Origin: Verrucomicrobiales bacterium
GTDB taxonomy: Bacteria > Verrucomicrobiota > Verrucomicrobiia > Verrucomicrobiales > DEV007
Length of the DNA: 11,554 nt
Direction: 5' to 3'
Assembly: GCA_007123695.1 (NCBI GenBank)
Contig: SLGN01000064.1
Coordinates: forward strand, 1 to 11,554
Each line of letters begins with the position of its first letter. The stretch's first letter is position 1. Made by a program: the position numbers and the translations under genes. The notes under the pieces were generated by a model that was not told the origin of the DNA, made no database searches, and saw only the letters and a list, made by a program, of their open reading frames with translations. Of this stretch, positions 1-7,271 are shown piece after piece.

Positions 1-840
1 GCGCGCGCAGCACCTGCTCGGGGCGCTTGCCACGCTGGGGCTCGAGCCGCCGAGCCAACTGAGCTCCTGTGGGTCGACGCTGCGGGCGTTTTCGTAGGAG
101 AGCGGGTCGAGCGGATCGGGCAGGCTGCGGGCGCCGGCCGGGGTTCCGGTGGAGGCGAAGGCCCCGGCGACGAGCTCGGTGGCGAAGCGGTAGCCGCGCT
201 CGTTGGGATGGGTGTCCTTGTAGTCGTCTTCCCAGGTCATGGATCCCGCCGCGATCTCGCGGGCAAGGGCGAGCCCGACATCAACGCTGGGGACGCCGTA
301 GTGGCGTGCCACGGATTTGTGCGCGGCAACGCTGACGTTTTCCTCGCCGGCGAGGTGGGCGGCGAGGATCTCGGGGTTGACGAACTGGACCGAGATGGCG
401 TCGCCCTCGGGGTTGGCTTGGAAAAACTGCCGCAGGATCCCCTCCAGCGCCCGAACCGAGGTGGCGGGGTCGTGGCCGGCGTCCTGGTCGTCGTTGACGG
501 CGAACTCGACGACGAGAAGATCGACGGGACCGTGGGAAAGAACGTCGTCGCCGAGACGGAAGACGCCGGAAAGGGAGCAGGTCGAGCTGAGCCCGGCGTT
601 GACCGCCTCGATCTCGACGCCGGGCCAGCGTTCCCTCATCCACTCGGGCAGCAGGGTGGCGTGGCCCTTCGCGTTCTGGGTGATGGATCCCCCGAGGAAG
701 GCGACCCGGACCGCGTCGCCCCGGTCGATCTTGGCGAGAAAGTTCGGCAGGCCTCGCCCGAGTTCGACGGCGGGAGGATCTTCGGCGGAGACCGGCGCGA
801 GGAAACTGAGGAAGGCGAGGAGCAAGGCGTGCGTTCGCAT
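1..840 (-). CDS. Secreted SGNH/GDSL-family hydrolase, C-terminus cut by window edge
   Basis: This is a predicted exported esterase or lipase of the SGNH superfamily. The start at 840 opens directly into a Sec signal peptide (residues 1-19, hydrophobic core LLLAFLSFLAP, cleavage after VSA). All catalytic blocks are visible: block I GGSIT with nucleophile Ser52, block II NAG with Gly83, block III EFAVND with Asn116, and block V DTHPN with Asp209 and His211. These family residues form the Ser-His-Asp triad and oxyanion hole. At least 280 residues are present, with no stop before position 1. The residues after about 255 (SYENARSVDPQELSW onward) look like the start of a C-terminal extension, and the last 20 residues have low-complexity composition. 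The substrate is unknown; acetylated or acylated polysaccharide is a common guess for secreted members. It lies 226 bases downstream of sucB on the same strand and is probably transcribed separately. No Shine-Dalgarno sequence precedes the ATG. Confidence 0.9.
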   Translation of the reverse strand, partial: MRTHALLLAFLSFLAPVSAEDPPAVELGRGLPNFLAKIDRGDAVRVAFLGGSITQNAKGHATLLPEWMRERWPGVEIEAVNAGLSSTCSLSGVFRLGDDVLSHGPVDLLVVEFAVNDDQDAGHDPATSVRALEGILRQFFQANPEGDAISVQFVNPEILAAHLAGEENVSVAAHKSVARHYGVPSVDVGLALAREIAAGSMTWEDDYKDTHPNERGYRFATELVAGAFASTGTPAGARSLPDPLDPLSYENARSVDPQELSWLGGSSPSVASAPSRCCAR

Positions 841-1066
841 GGGGAAAGGATACTCGCCGGAAGAACGGACTGCGCCAAGGAGTTTTCGCGCCGGGACGAT
901 GGGGTCGGACGCCGCAGGGATGCAGAAAGGCGCGGCGGGGCGATGCGGGCGGACGTCGCGGGGATGCGGAAAGGCGCGGCGGAAGCCCGCCGGGGCCGAT
1001 GCCATACCTGCCCCGCCGAGCGGCGGAAGCGAGCCTCTCCGTCGCGGGTCTCGCGAAGGATGCGCC
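841..1066. other. Intergenic spacer between sucB and the SGNH hydrolase gene
   Basis: This 226-base non-coding spacer must hold the end of the sucA-sucB transcript and any promoter of the SGNH hydrolase gene. It contains the degenerate direct repeat at 906-982. It also has two perfect GC-only hairpins: GGCGG-AAGC-CCGCC at 978-991 and CCGCC-GAGC-GGCGG at 1013-1026. Their stems are mutually complementary, so alternative pairing is possible. Neither hairpin is followed by a T-run in the minus direction, so I cannot call a Rho-independent terminator. I see no good -35/-10 pair for the downstream gene. Confidence 0.5.
906..982. repeat. Degenerate 33-base direct repeat, two copies 44 bases apart
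   Basis: Positions 906-938 and 950-982 match at 30 of 33 bases. The shared core reads GGATGCRGAAAGGCGCGGCGG, with the differences at 912/956, 916/960 and 924/968. An 11-base linker separates the copies. The second copy ends in the left arm of the 978-991 hairpin. It could be a local tandem duplication or a fragment of a dispersed intergenic repeat family. No third copy is visible in the window. Confidence 0.6.
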
Positions 1067-2284
1067 TCAGGCGCCGAGGAGAATGCGCTCGGGAGACTCG
1101 ATGCACTCCTTCACCCGCACGAGGAAGGTGACCGCTTCCTTTCCATCGACGAGGCGGTGGTCGTAGCTCAGGGCCAGATACATCATGGGCCGGATCACGA
1201 CTTGGCCGTCCACGGCGACGGGGCGCTGCTGGATGCTGTGCATGCCGAGGATGCCCGACTGCGGCGGGTTGAGGATGGGCGTGCTGAGGAGCGATCCGTA
1301 GATGCCGCCGTTGGTGATGGTGAAGACCCCGCCCTGGAGGTCGGCGAGGGAAACCTTGCCTTCTCGGGCCTTGACCGCGTAGTCGACGATGTCCTTCTCG
1401 ATCTCGGCGAAGCTCTTCTGGTCGCAGTCGCGGATCACGGGCACGATGAGGCCCTTTTCGGTGCCGACGGCCACTCCGATGTCGTGGAAGTGGTTCTCGA
1501 CGATCTCGTCGCCCTCGATGCGGGCGTTGACCGAGGGGACGGACTTCAGCGCCTCGACCACGGCCTTGATGAAGAAGGACATGAAGCCGAGCTTGACCCC
1601 GTGGCGGGCGACGAAGGAGTCCTGCAGGCGCTTGCGCAGGTCCATCACCGCGCCCATGTCGCATTCGTTGAAGGTGGTGAGGATGGCGGCCTCGTGCTGG
1701 GCGTTGACGAGGTGGGTGGCGATCTTGCGCCGCAGCGGAGACATCTTCTTCCGCGTGGTGCGCTTTTCGCCGACGGGCGCGGCGGGGGCCTCGGAAGCGG
1801 GCGCGGGGGAATCCGCAGACTTGTCCTTGGCACCGGAGGCCGCCTCGAGGACGTCGGCCTTGGTGATCTTGCCGCCGGCCCCGGTGCCGCTGACACCGGC
1901 GAGGTCGATTCCTTCGCCTTCGGCGATCTTCCGGGCCACGGGGGTGGCCTTCACGTCGCTGGAGGACGCAGACTCGGCGGCGGGCGCCGATTCGGGAGCG
2001 GGAGCGGGCTCCGCAGCTTCGGACGGAGCGTCGCTCTCGGGTGGGGCTTCGCCTTCCTCGATGGAGGCCACGGCAGCCCCGATGTCGAGTTCGTCGCCCT
2101 CGGCGGCGAGGTGGCGGAGGATGCCGGCGCGGTCGGATTCGAGTTCGGTCGAGATCTTGTCGGTCTCGATGGTGAGGATGACCTCGCCGGACTTGACGTA
2201 TTCGCCGTCGCCTTTGTGCCAGGTTCCCAAGGTGGCGGAGGTGATGGACTCGCCGACGGAGGGGATCTTGATCTCGTGCGCCAT
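1067..2284 (-). CDS. sucB: Dihydrolipoyllysine-residue succinyltransferase (E2 of 2-oxoglutarate dehydrogenase)
   Basis: SucB (OdhB) transfers the succinyl group from E1-bound TPP through its lipoyl arm to CoA, forming succinyl-CoA at the core of the cytosolic 2-oxoglutarate dehydrogenase complex. The domain order is complete. A lipoyl domain spans about residues 2-76, with the lipoylated Lys43 in ETDKIS. An Ala/Pro/Glu/Ser-rich flexible linker covers about 77-110. A peripheral-subunit-binding domain lies at about 111-148 (ATPVARKIA to GKITKADVL). A second linker precedes the catalytic domain from about 175. The active-site motif SYDHRLVDG carries His376 and Asp380. The [13 protein letters not shown] stretch near 319 and the [14 protein letters not shown] stretch near 336 are typical of succinyl-specific E2s. 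At 405 residues it has the usual family length, with a single lipoyl domain. It follows sucA by 128 bases on the same strand. The region upstream of the ATG is C-rich and has no Shine-Dalgarno sequence. Confidence 0.97.
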   Translation of the reverse strand: MAHEIKIPSVGESITSATLGTWHKGDGEYVKSGEVILTIETDKISTELESDRAGILRHLAAEGDELDIGAAVASIEEGEAPPESDAPSEAAEPAPAPESAPAAESASSSDVKATPVARKIAEGEGIDLAGVSGTGAGGKITKADVLEAASGAKDKSADSPAPASEAPAAPVGEKRTTRKKMSPLRRKIATHLVNAQHEAAILTTFNECDMGAVMDLRKRLQDSFVARHGVKLGFMSFFIKAVVEALKSVPSVNARIEGDEIVENHFHDIGVAVGTEKGLIVPVIRDCDQKSFAEIEKDIVDYAVKAREGKVSLADLQGGVFTITNGGIYGSLLSTPILNPPQSGILGMHSIQQRPVAVDGQVVIRPMMYLALSYDHRLVDGKEAVTFLVRVKECIESPERILLGA

Positions 2285-2335
2285 GGTGGATGGTTCTTGC
2301 TCGCGGGGGGGAAACTAGGAAAAGGAGAGGGTGCC

Positions 2336-2349
2336 GTCCGGTTTCGGAC
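2336..2349. repeat. Short inverted repeat in the sucA-sucB spacer
   Basis: GTCCG-GTTT-CGGAC forms a perfect 5-bp stem with a 4-base loop in the 128-base gap between the sucA stop and the sucB start. Read in the direction of transcription, it is followed by a pyrimidine stretch (CACCCTCTCCTTTTCC) rather than a clean T-run. It could be an mRNA-stability or processing hairpin, or a weak attenuator that lets E1 and E2 be made in different amounts. The stem is short, so chance is a real alternative. Confidence 0.25.
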
Positions 2350-2412
2350 CGGCGAAAGGTAGCCCGCTTCGATCTTCTGTCAGCCGCAGATTGCGAAAAA
2401 CGGCGGAATTTG

Positions 2413-5184
2413 CTATTTGCTGAAGGCCTCCTCGAGAAGGCGCCGTTGCTCCTTCTTGTGGATGGTCTTGGCACCGCTCGAGGGGCTGGAGGCGGTGTCC
2501 CGGCCGGCGTAGCGGACGCGGAGGTCGAAGATCTTCTGGAGACGCGGCCCCACGTAGGTCCAGGCGCCCATGTTGAGGGGCTCTTCCTGGCACCAGACGC
2601 ATTTGGTCGCGTTGGGGTAGCGGGCCGCGATCTCGCGGACGCGGGCGCTGTGGAAGGGGTAGATCTGCTCGAGTCGGATGATGGCGGCGTTCTTGATCTC
2701 GTGTTCGCGCCGGTAATCCATGAGTTCGTAGTAGACCTTGCCCGAGCAGAAGACGAGGCGGCTGATGCGCTCGTCGGGACCGCGGTCGGGCGATTCGTCG
2801 TCGATGAGTTCCTGGAAGTGGGTGCCCTCGCCGAATTCCTCGAAGTCGGAGACGCATCCGGGATGGGTGAGGAGGCTCTTGGGCGTCATCAGCACGAGCG
2901 GCTTGAAGAACTCGCGCTTCATCTGGCGGCGCAGCACGTGGAAGTATTGTGCCGGGGTGGTGAGGTTGCAGACTTGGATGTTGCAGTCGGCGCAAAGCTG
3001 GAGGAAACGCTCGAGGCGGGCGCTGCTGTGCTCGGGCCCCTGCCCTTCGTAGCCGTGGGGCAGAAGCATGACGAGGTGGCTGTGCCGCCCCCATTTCGAC
3101 TCCGCCGAGGTGATGAACTGGTCGATGATGACCTGGGCGCCGTTGGCGAAGTCGCCGAACTGCGCCTCCCAGAGGACGAGGGCGTCGGGAGAGTCGAGGG
3201 AGTATCCGTATTCGAAGGCGAGCACGGCGAATTCGGAAAGGTGGCTGTTGTAGACCCACAGCTTCGCCTTCTGCCCGGCCTCGAGGTGGTTCAGCGGAGT
3301 GTAGCGCTGACGGGTCTCGGGATCGTAGAGGACGGCGTGGCGCTGGCTGAAGGTGCCGCGGCGGCAGTCCTGCCCGGAGAGCCGCACCGCGATGCCTTCG
3401 CGCAGGAGCGAGCCGAAGGCGAGGGCCTCGCCGAAGGCCCAGTTGATGCCCTTGCCGGATTCGATCGCGGCGAGGCGGGGCTTGAGGAAACGGGTCGCGA
3501 GTTTCTGGTTCACCTTGACGGTGCCGCCGAGGTCGGAGATGCGCCGCCCGACGAGGCGGAGCTCCTCGAGATCGACGCCGGTGGGATGGGGTCCGTGCTC
3601 GTATTCGGGCTGGGGCGGCGGAGGCGTCTCGGCGAGGGTGTGGCCGAGGCCTTTTTCGTTGGCCGCCTCGAGCTCGGCCAGTTCGCGCTCGAGCTTCTCC
3701 TGGTAGGCCCGCTCGATGGCGGCAGCCTCGTCTTCGGTCAGGTCGCCGTCGGCGACGAGGCTCTTGCGGAAGATGGCAAGCGGAGTGTCGTGCTGGCCGA
3801 TTTCGAGGTAGGTCTTGGGGAGGGTGAAGGCGGGCTCGTCGCCCTCGTTGTGGCCGTGCCGTCGATAGCAGACGATGTCGACGACGACGTCGCGGCCGAA
3901 CTGCTGGCGGAAGTCGAGAGCGAGCTCGGTGGCGTAGAGCACGTCCATGGGCGAGTCGCCGTTCACATGGAAGACGGGCGCCTCGATCATCTTGGCGACG
4001 TCGGTGCAGTAGACCGACGAACGGGCGTCCTTCGGCGTGGTGGTGAAGCCGATCTGGTTGTTCACGACGAGGTGGACGGTGCCGCCGGTGCGGTAGCCGA
4101 GGAGCTGCGAGAGGTTCAGCACCTCGGCCACGCTGCCCTGTCCGGCGAAGGCGGCGTCGCCGTGGATCAGGACCGGCAGGACCGAGTCGCGGTCGACGAA
4201 GGAGTCGCGCCGCTGCGGGTCGAGGATGCGCTGGCGGGCCCGGGCCTGCCCCTCGACGACGCCGTTGACCGCCTCGAGGTGGCTCGGATTGGCCGCCAAC
4301 TGGATGCGGACCCACTTGCCGTCGATCTCGCGGTTGGACTCGTAGCCGAGGTGGTATTTCACGTCGCCGTCGCCGGCGACGAGGTTGGGCACGTAGTTGT
4401 CGGAAAACTCGTAGAGCAGGGTGGTGAGCGGCTTGCGGAGCAGGTTGGCGAGCACGTTGAGCCGCCCGCGGTGTGCCATGCCCATGACCATTTCGCCGAT
4501 GTCGTGGCGGGGGAAGCAGTGGACGAGCCCGTTGAGCGCAACCATCAGGGAATCGCCGCCCTCGAGGGAAAAGCGCTTTTGTCCGACATACTTGCGGTGG
4601 AGGAACCGCTCGAAGAGTTCGGCCTCGGCGATCCAGCGCAGGGCGAGCTTCTTTTTTTCGAGCGAAGGAGCGGGCTGGTCGACGCGGGCCTCGATGCGCT
4701 TGAGGAGCCAGTTGCGCACCTCGGGCGTCTGGACGTGCATGATCTCGAAGCCGATCTTTTCGCAGTAGGTGAGGCGCAGGCGCTCGACCATCTCGCGGAG
4801 CTTCATGGCCCGGCCCCTTTCGTACCATTCGGTGGAGACTTCGTCGTCGAGCTGCGAAGAGTGGAGCCCGAGGCTGTCGAGGCTGAGAAGCGGCTGCTCG
4901 GGGGGGGCGGCGTCGAGAGGGTCGATCCAGGCCGCGGTGTGCCCGAGGGTGCGGAAGGCGTTGACGAGGCCGTCGATGCGGGCGTGCGTCCGCAGATCCT
5001 GCTCGGTCGCGCCGCCGCCGGTGCCGCCAGCCGACCGCGCCGGAACCGGCTGGGTCGTGCCGAGTTCGAACCCCTCGAAGAACATGGCCCAGTTCTCGTC
5101 GACGGAACGGGGGTCCTTCTTCCATTCGGCGTATTTCTGGTCGATCAGATCGACGTTCGCCCGGGAGGAGATGGTATGGCTCAT
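2413..5184 (-). CDS. sucA: 2-oxoglutarate dehydrogenase E1 component
   Basis: SucA (OdhA) is the TPP-dependent E1. It decarboxylates 2-oxoglutarate and passes the succinyl group to the lipoyl arm of SucB. At 923 residues it is full length for the homodimeric family. The N-terminal segment (VDLIDQKYAEWKKDP, then NWAMFFEGFEL) matches the E1 tail known to bind the rest of the complex. Further motifs in order are MAHRGRLNVL near 235-245, KYHLG at 276-280, NPSHLEAVN at 299-307, and the TPP/Mg binding region from GDAAFAGQG (342-350) to NNQIGFTT (375-382). CYRRHGHNEGDEP follows. The C-terminal half has the transketolase-like pyrimidine domain and ends with CQEEPLNMGAW. sucB follows on the same strand after 128 bases, and no E3 or sucCD gene is adjacent. 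No Shine-Dalgarno sequence precedes the ATG. The only upstream promoter hint is a poor match on the minus strand (TCGACC, 19 bases, TAGCCA, plus coordinates 5232-5262). Confidence 0.97.
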   Translation of the reverse strand: MSHTISSRANVDLIDQKYAEWKKDPRSVDENWAMFFEGFELGTTQPVPARSAGGTGGGATEQDLRTHARIDGLVNAFRTLGHTAAWIDPLDAAPPEQPLLSLDSLGLHSSQLDDEVSTEWYERGRAMKLREMVERLRLTYCEKIGFEIMHVQTPEVRNWLLKRIEARVDQPAPSLEKKKLALRWIAEAELFERFLHRKYVGQKRFSLEGGDSLMVALNGLVHCFPRHDIGEMVMGMAHRGRLNVLANLLRKPLTTLLYEFSDNYVPNLVAGDGDVKYHLGYESNREIDGKWVRIQLAANPSHLEAVNGVVEGQARARQRILDPQRRDSFVDRDSVLPVLIHGDAAFAGQGSVAEVLNLSQLLGYRTGGTVHLVVNNQIGFTTTPKDARSSVYCTDVAKMIEAPVFHVNGDSPMDVLYATELALDFRQQFGRDVVVDIVCYRRHGHNEGDEPAFTLPKTYLEIGQHDTPLAIFRKSLVADGDLTEDEAAAIERAYQEKLERELAELEAANEKGLGHTLAETPPPPQPEYEHGPHPTGVDLEELRLVGRRISDLGGTVKVNQKLATRFLKPRLAAIESGKGINWAFGEALAFGSLLREGIAVRLSGQDCRRGTFSQRHAVLYDPETRQRYTPLNHLEAGQKAKLWVYNSHLSEFAVLAFEYGYSLDSPDALVLWEAQFGDFANGAQVIIDQFITSAESKWGRHSHLVMLLPHGYEGQGPEHSSARLERFLQLCADCNIQVCNLTTPAQYFHVLRRQMKREFFKPLVLMTPKSLLTHPGCVSDFEEFGEGTHFQELIDDESPDRGPDERISRLVFCSGKVYYELMDYRREHEIKNAAIIRLEQIYPFHSARVREIAARYPNATKCVWCQEEPLNMGAWTYVGPRLQKIFDLRVRYAGRDTASSPSSGAKTIHKKEQRRLLEEAFSK

Positions 5185-5269
5185 GTTTCGGCAAATTCTC
5201 GGAGCGGAAACCTCGCTTCATTCCGCTTGACTGGCTAGGGGAAAGTGGCCCCCGGAGGTCGATTTTCGC

Positions 5270-5299
5270 TTGCCAGATCGGGATTTTTTCCGGCATTCT
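5270..5299 (+). promoter_or_regulatory. Possible promoter for the small basic secreted protein gene
   Basis: TTGCCA at 5270-5275 is a 5-of-6 match to the -35 consensus. After 18 bases containing a T6 tract comes CATTCT at 5294-5299, a weak -10. The region is locally A/T-rich against a G+C-rich background. It lies about 60 bases upstream of the plus-strand ATG at 5363. A small hairpin (GCTCC at 5311-5315 with GGAGC at 5325-5329) would sit in the leader. The -10 match is poor, so this is tentative. Confidence 0.3.
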
Positions 5300-5362
5300 G
5301 GAGGGCGGAAGCTCCTTCGCCGAGGGAGCCCGTCGACAAAACACCCACCCTGCCAAGATCCC

Positions 5363-5671
5363 ATGAGACCTCCGATCCTGAACCGAACCATCCTCGCCGC
5401 TCCCTTCCTCGCCGCCCTTCTCGCGCTCGGAGCGCCCTCCGCCGGGGCGCGTCCCCGCGTCGCCGTGCCGGTGAAGAAGATGAAGGTCAAGGACGACAAG
5501 GTGAAGGTGAAGACCTTCGGCGGAAGGGCCAAGGTCAAGGACAAGTCGGGTGGCCGGAGGAAAGTGAAGGCGAAGGGTCGCAACGCGGGCCCCGCGGCCG
5601 CCATCGCACGAACCCTGACGGGCAGGCGCGACGCGGCGAGGAGGTCGCGCCCCGCTCCGCGGCGCCGATGA
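5363..5671 (+). CDS. Small, highly basic secreted protein with Lys-Val-Lys repeats (unknown function)
   Basis: I do not recognise this 102-residue protein. It begins with a convincing Sec signal peptide: n-region MRPPILNR, hydrophobic core TILAAPFLAALLALGA, and cleavage after SAGA near residue 29. I chose the ATG at 5363 for this reason; the same frame is open from an ATG at 5270, but that start would bury the signal. The mature part is about 73 residues, with 13 Lys and 15 Arg against 4 Asp and no Cys. The first half alternates Lys and Val (KMKVKDDKVKVK, AKVKDK, RKVKAK) with Gly-Gly spacers. The tail is Ala/Arg-rich and ends PRRR. It is the only plus-strand gene here, divergent from sucA (178-base gap) and convergent with folD (42-base gap). 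Binding of a polyanion such as LPS, DNA or acidic polysaccharide is a guess from charge alone. The pattern GTC/GTG/AAG fits local codon use, but a short G+C-rich ORF can be spurious. Confidence 0.6.
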   Translation: MRPPILNRTILAAPFLAALLALGAPSAGARPRVAVPVKKMKVKDDKVKVKTFGGRAKVKDKSGGRRKVKAKGRNAGPAAAIARTLTGRRDAARRSRPAPRRR

Positions 5672-5713
5672 ACGCTCTGTCTTGATTTCCCCGACGCAGG
5701 GCGGGATGCGGCA

Positions 5714-6595
5714 TCACAGGCCCACCCGCATGCGGCAGGCCCGCACGGTGTTGGCCATGAGCATGGCGATGGTCATCTTGCCGACGCCGCCGGGCACAGG
5801 GGTGATGGCTTCGCAGCGCTCCGCCACCGCGTCGAAATCGACGTCGCCGACGAGGCGGCTGCCGCTCTTGCGGCTCGCGTCGGCGATGCGGTTGATGCCC
5901 ACGTCGATGACGACGGCGCCCTCCCTGACATGGTCGGCCCCGAGGTAGCGCGGGATGCCGACGGCCGCCACGAGGATGTCCGCCCCCCGGGCCACCGATG
6001 CCAGGCCCCGCGTCCGCGAATGGGCCACGGTGACGGTGGCGTTGCCGCCCCTCCCCTTCCCCATCATGAGCAGCGCGAGGCTCTTGCCGACGAGCAGGCT
6101 GCGGCCCACGATCACCACGTTCTTGCCCGCCGTTTCGATGCCGCTTTCCACGAGCATGCGCTGGCAGCCCGCCGGGGTGCAGGGGGCGAAGCCGCTGGGA
6201 TCCTCCATGGCAAGCTTGCCGAGGTTCACCGGATGGAGTCCGTCGACGTCCTTGGCCGGGTCGATGCGGCGGATCACCTCGTCGGTGTCGAGATGCGCGG
6301 GCAGCGGCATCTGCACGAGGATGCCGTGGATCGCGGGATCGGCGTTGAGCCGGTCGATCTCGGCGAGCAGCTCGGCCTGGGAGATGGAGGCCGGCTTCTC
6401 GATCTTGACCGAGTGCATCCCGAGCTCGCGGCATTTCGCGTCCTTGGCGGCGACGTAGGCCTTCGAGGCGGGATCCTCGCCGACGAGGACGACGGCGAGT
6501 CCGGGGAGGTGGCCGGCGGCCTTCAGTTCGGCGAAGGAGGCGAGGCATTCGCGGTAGACGGTTTCGGCGATGGGGGCTCCCTCAATCAGTTTCAT
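5714..6595 (-). CDS. folD: Bifunctional methylenetetrahydrofolate dehydrogenase / methenyltetrahydrofolate cyclohydrolase
   Basis: FolD interconverts 5,10-methylene-, 5,10-methenyl- and 10-formyl-tetrahydrofolate in the cytosol using NADP, supplying one-carbon units for purines and formyl-Met-tRNA. At 293 residues it has the family length. Catalytic-domain residues are visible: Tyr47 and Lys51 in AYVAAKDAKC, Gln95 in ILVQMPLP, and Asp118 in KDVDGLHP. The Rossmann half carries VIVGRSLLVGKS (161-172) and closes with TPVPGGVGKMTIAMLMANT (265-283), the folD signature with Lys in place of the common Pro. A longer insertion (GKGRGGNATVTVAHSRT) sits where E. coli FolD is shorter; this variant is familiar from other bacteria. 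Its start overlaps the end of the upstream acyltransferase gene by 14 bases, so translation is probably coupled. No Shine-Dalgarno sequence is visible. It is the last gene of its block, converging on the small plus-strand gene. Confidence 0.96.
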   Translation of the reverse strand: MKLIEGAPIAETVYRECLASFAELKAAGHLPGLAVVLVGEDPASKAYVAAKDAKCRELGMHSVKIEKPASISQAELLAEIDRLNADPAIHGILVQMPLPAHLDTDEVIRRIDPAKDVDGLHPVNLGKLAMEDPSGFAPCTPAGCQRMLVESGIETAGKNVVIVGRSLLVGKSLALLMMGKGRGGNATVTVAHSRTRGLASVARGADILVAAVGIPRYLGADHVREGAVVIDVGINRIADASRKSGSRLVGDVDFDAVAERCEAITPVPGGVGKMTIAMLMANTVRACRMRVGL

Positions 6596-7259
6596 GGTGC
6601 GGATTCATCAGGTTCTCGAGGCGGACTCGCTCGGTTTCGAAGGCCTCTTCGTCGAGCCCGGAAGGCACCTCGGCGCAGGGTCCGAGATGGACGTCGACGG
6701 TGGTGAAGGGCTTGGGCAGGCGGAAGCGGTCCCAGCTCTTGCGGAAGCACCAGTAGCTGCCGTATTCGATGCGGATGGGCAGCACGAGGGCGCCGGTCAC
6801 TTCGGCGAGCTTGGCCGCGCCCGGTCCGAGACGGTAGCGGGGGCCGCGCGGTCCATCGGGCACGATGGCCACGTCGTAGCCGTCGCGGATCCAATCGATC
6901 AGCCCGAGCAGGGCCGAAGTACCGCGACGCGACGACGAGCCCCGAATCGCCTCGCAGCCGAAGCGTGCGATGACGGCGGCGATGATTTCTCCATCCTTGC
7001 TCGCGCTGGTGAGGACGGCGCCCTTGCGCCCCCGGAGATAGCGGTGGTAGAGCGGCGGCACGACGAAGATGCGGTTGTGCCAGAAGGTCCAGATCATGGG
7101 ACGGTCCGGCGGATTCGTGGAGATGCCGGACGGATCGTGGAGCCGCCACCGCAGGGTCAGGGAGACCAGCCGGATGAAGAACGCTCCGACCCAGCCGATG
7201 CGGCGGGCTTTGGGGGAAAGATCGCGGATCGCTCCGGCTTTCTGGGGCAGTTCAGCCAT
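6582..7259 (-). CDS. DUF374-type lysophospholipid acyltransferase-like protein
   Basis: This is a 225-residue member of the DUF374 (LPLAT-like) family, related to the lysophospholipid and lipid A acyltransferases. Its substrate is not established. Visible family motifs are FWHNR with His61 (the likely counterpart of the acyltransferase histidine), TSASKDGEII at 84-93, IRGSSSRRGTSALL at 105-118, and the very conserved IVPDGPRGPRYRLGPGAAKLA at 132-152, here given as landmarks around DGPRGP (135-140). The classical HX4D spacing is absent, which is normal for DUF374. A hydrophobic stretch near residues 22-36 (GWVGAFFIRLVSLTL) could anchor it to the inner membrane. By family it probably acts in envelope lipid or LPS synthesis in Gram-negatives, but that is inference. 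It starts 12 bases after the xylB stop and overlaps folD by 14 bases, so it sits inside one transcription unit. Confidence 0.88.
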   Translation of the reverse strand: MAELPQKAGAIRDLSPKARRIGWVGAFFIRLVSLTLRWRLHDPSGISTNPPDRPMIWTFWHNRIFVVPPLYHRYLRGRKGAVLTSASKDGEIIAAVIARFGCEAIRGSSSRRGTSALLGLIDWIRDGYDVAIVPDGPRGPRYRLGPGAAKLAEVTGALVLPIRIEYGSYWCFRKSWDRFRLPKPFTTVDVHLGPCAEVPSGLDEEAFETERVRLENLMNPHHETD

Positions 7260-7271
7260 GGGGTCGCGGGA

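Noticed and set aside
978..1026. Rho-independent terminator for sucAB
   Set aside because: The hairpins are GC-rich, but neither is followed by a T-run on the minus strand.
2290..5238. A 982-codon open frame on the plus strand, antisense to sucA, and similar long antisense frames over sucB
   Set aside because: The minus strand encodes textbook SucA and SucB with all motifs. In G+C-rich DNA the opposite-strand frame is often free of stops. Its translation is a monotonous Val/Glu/Asp/Gly/Leu mix without recognisable motifs.
5270..5362. Upstream ATG at 5270 as the start of the small basic protein
   Set aside because: It would add 31 charged and Pro-rich residues before the signal peptide and would lie within the proposed -35 element.
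5218..5604. A 128-codon minus-strand frame opposite the small secreted protein gene
   Set aside because: It has no signal peptide or family motif and a composition typical of a shadow. The plus frame has a well-formed signal peptide and cleavage site in the right place.
5672..5713. Bidirectional terminator between the convergent small gene and folD
   Set aside because: The 42 bases contain no clear inverted repeat with flanking A/T runs.
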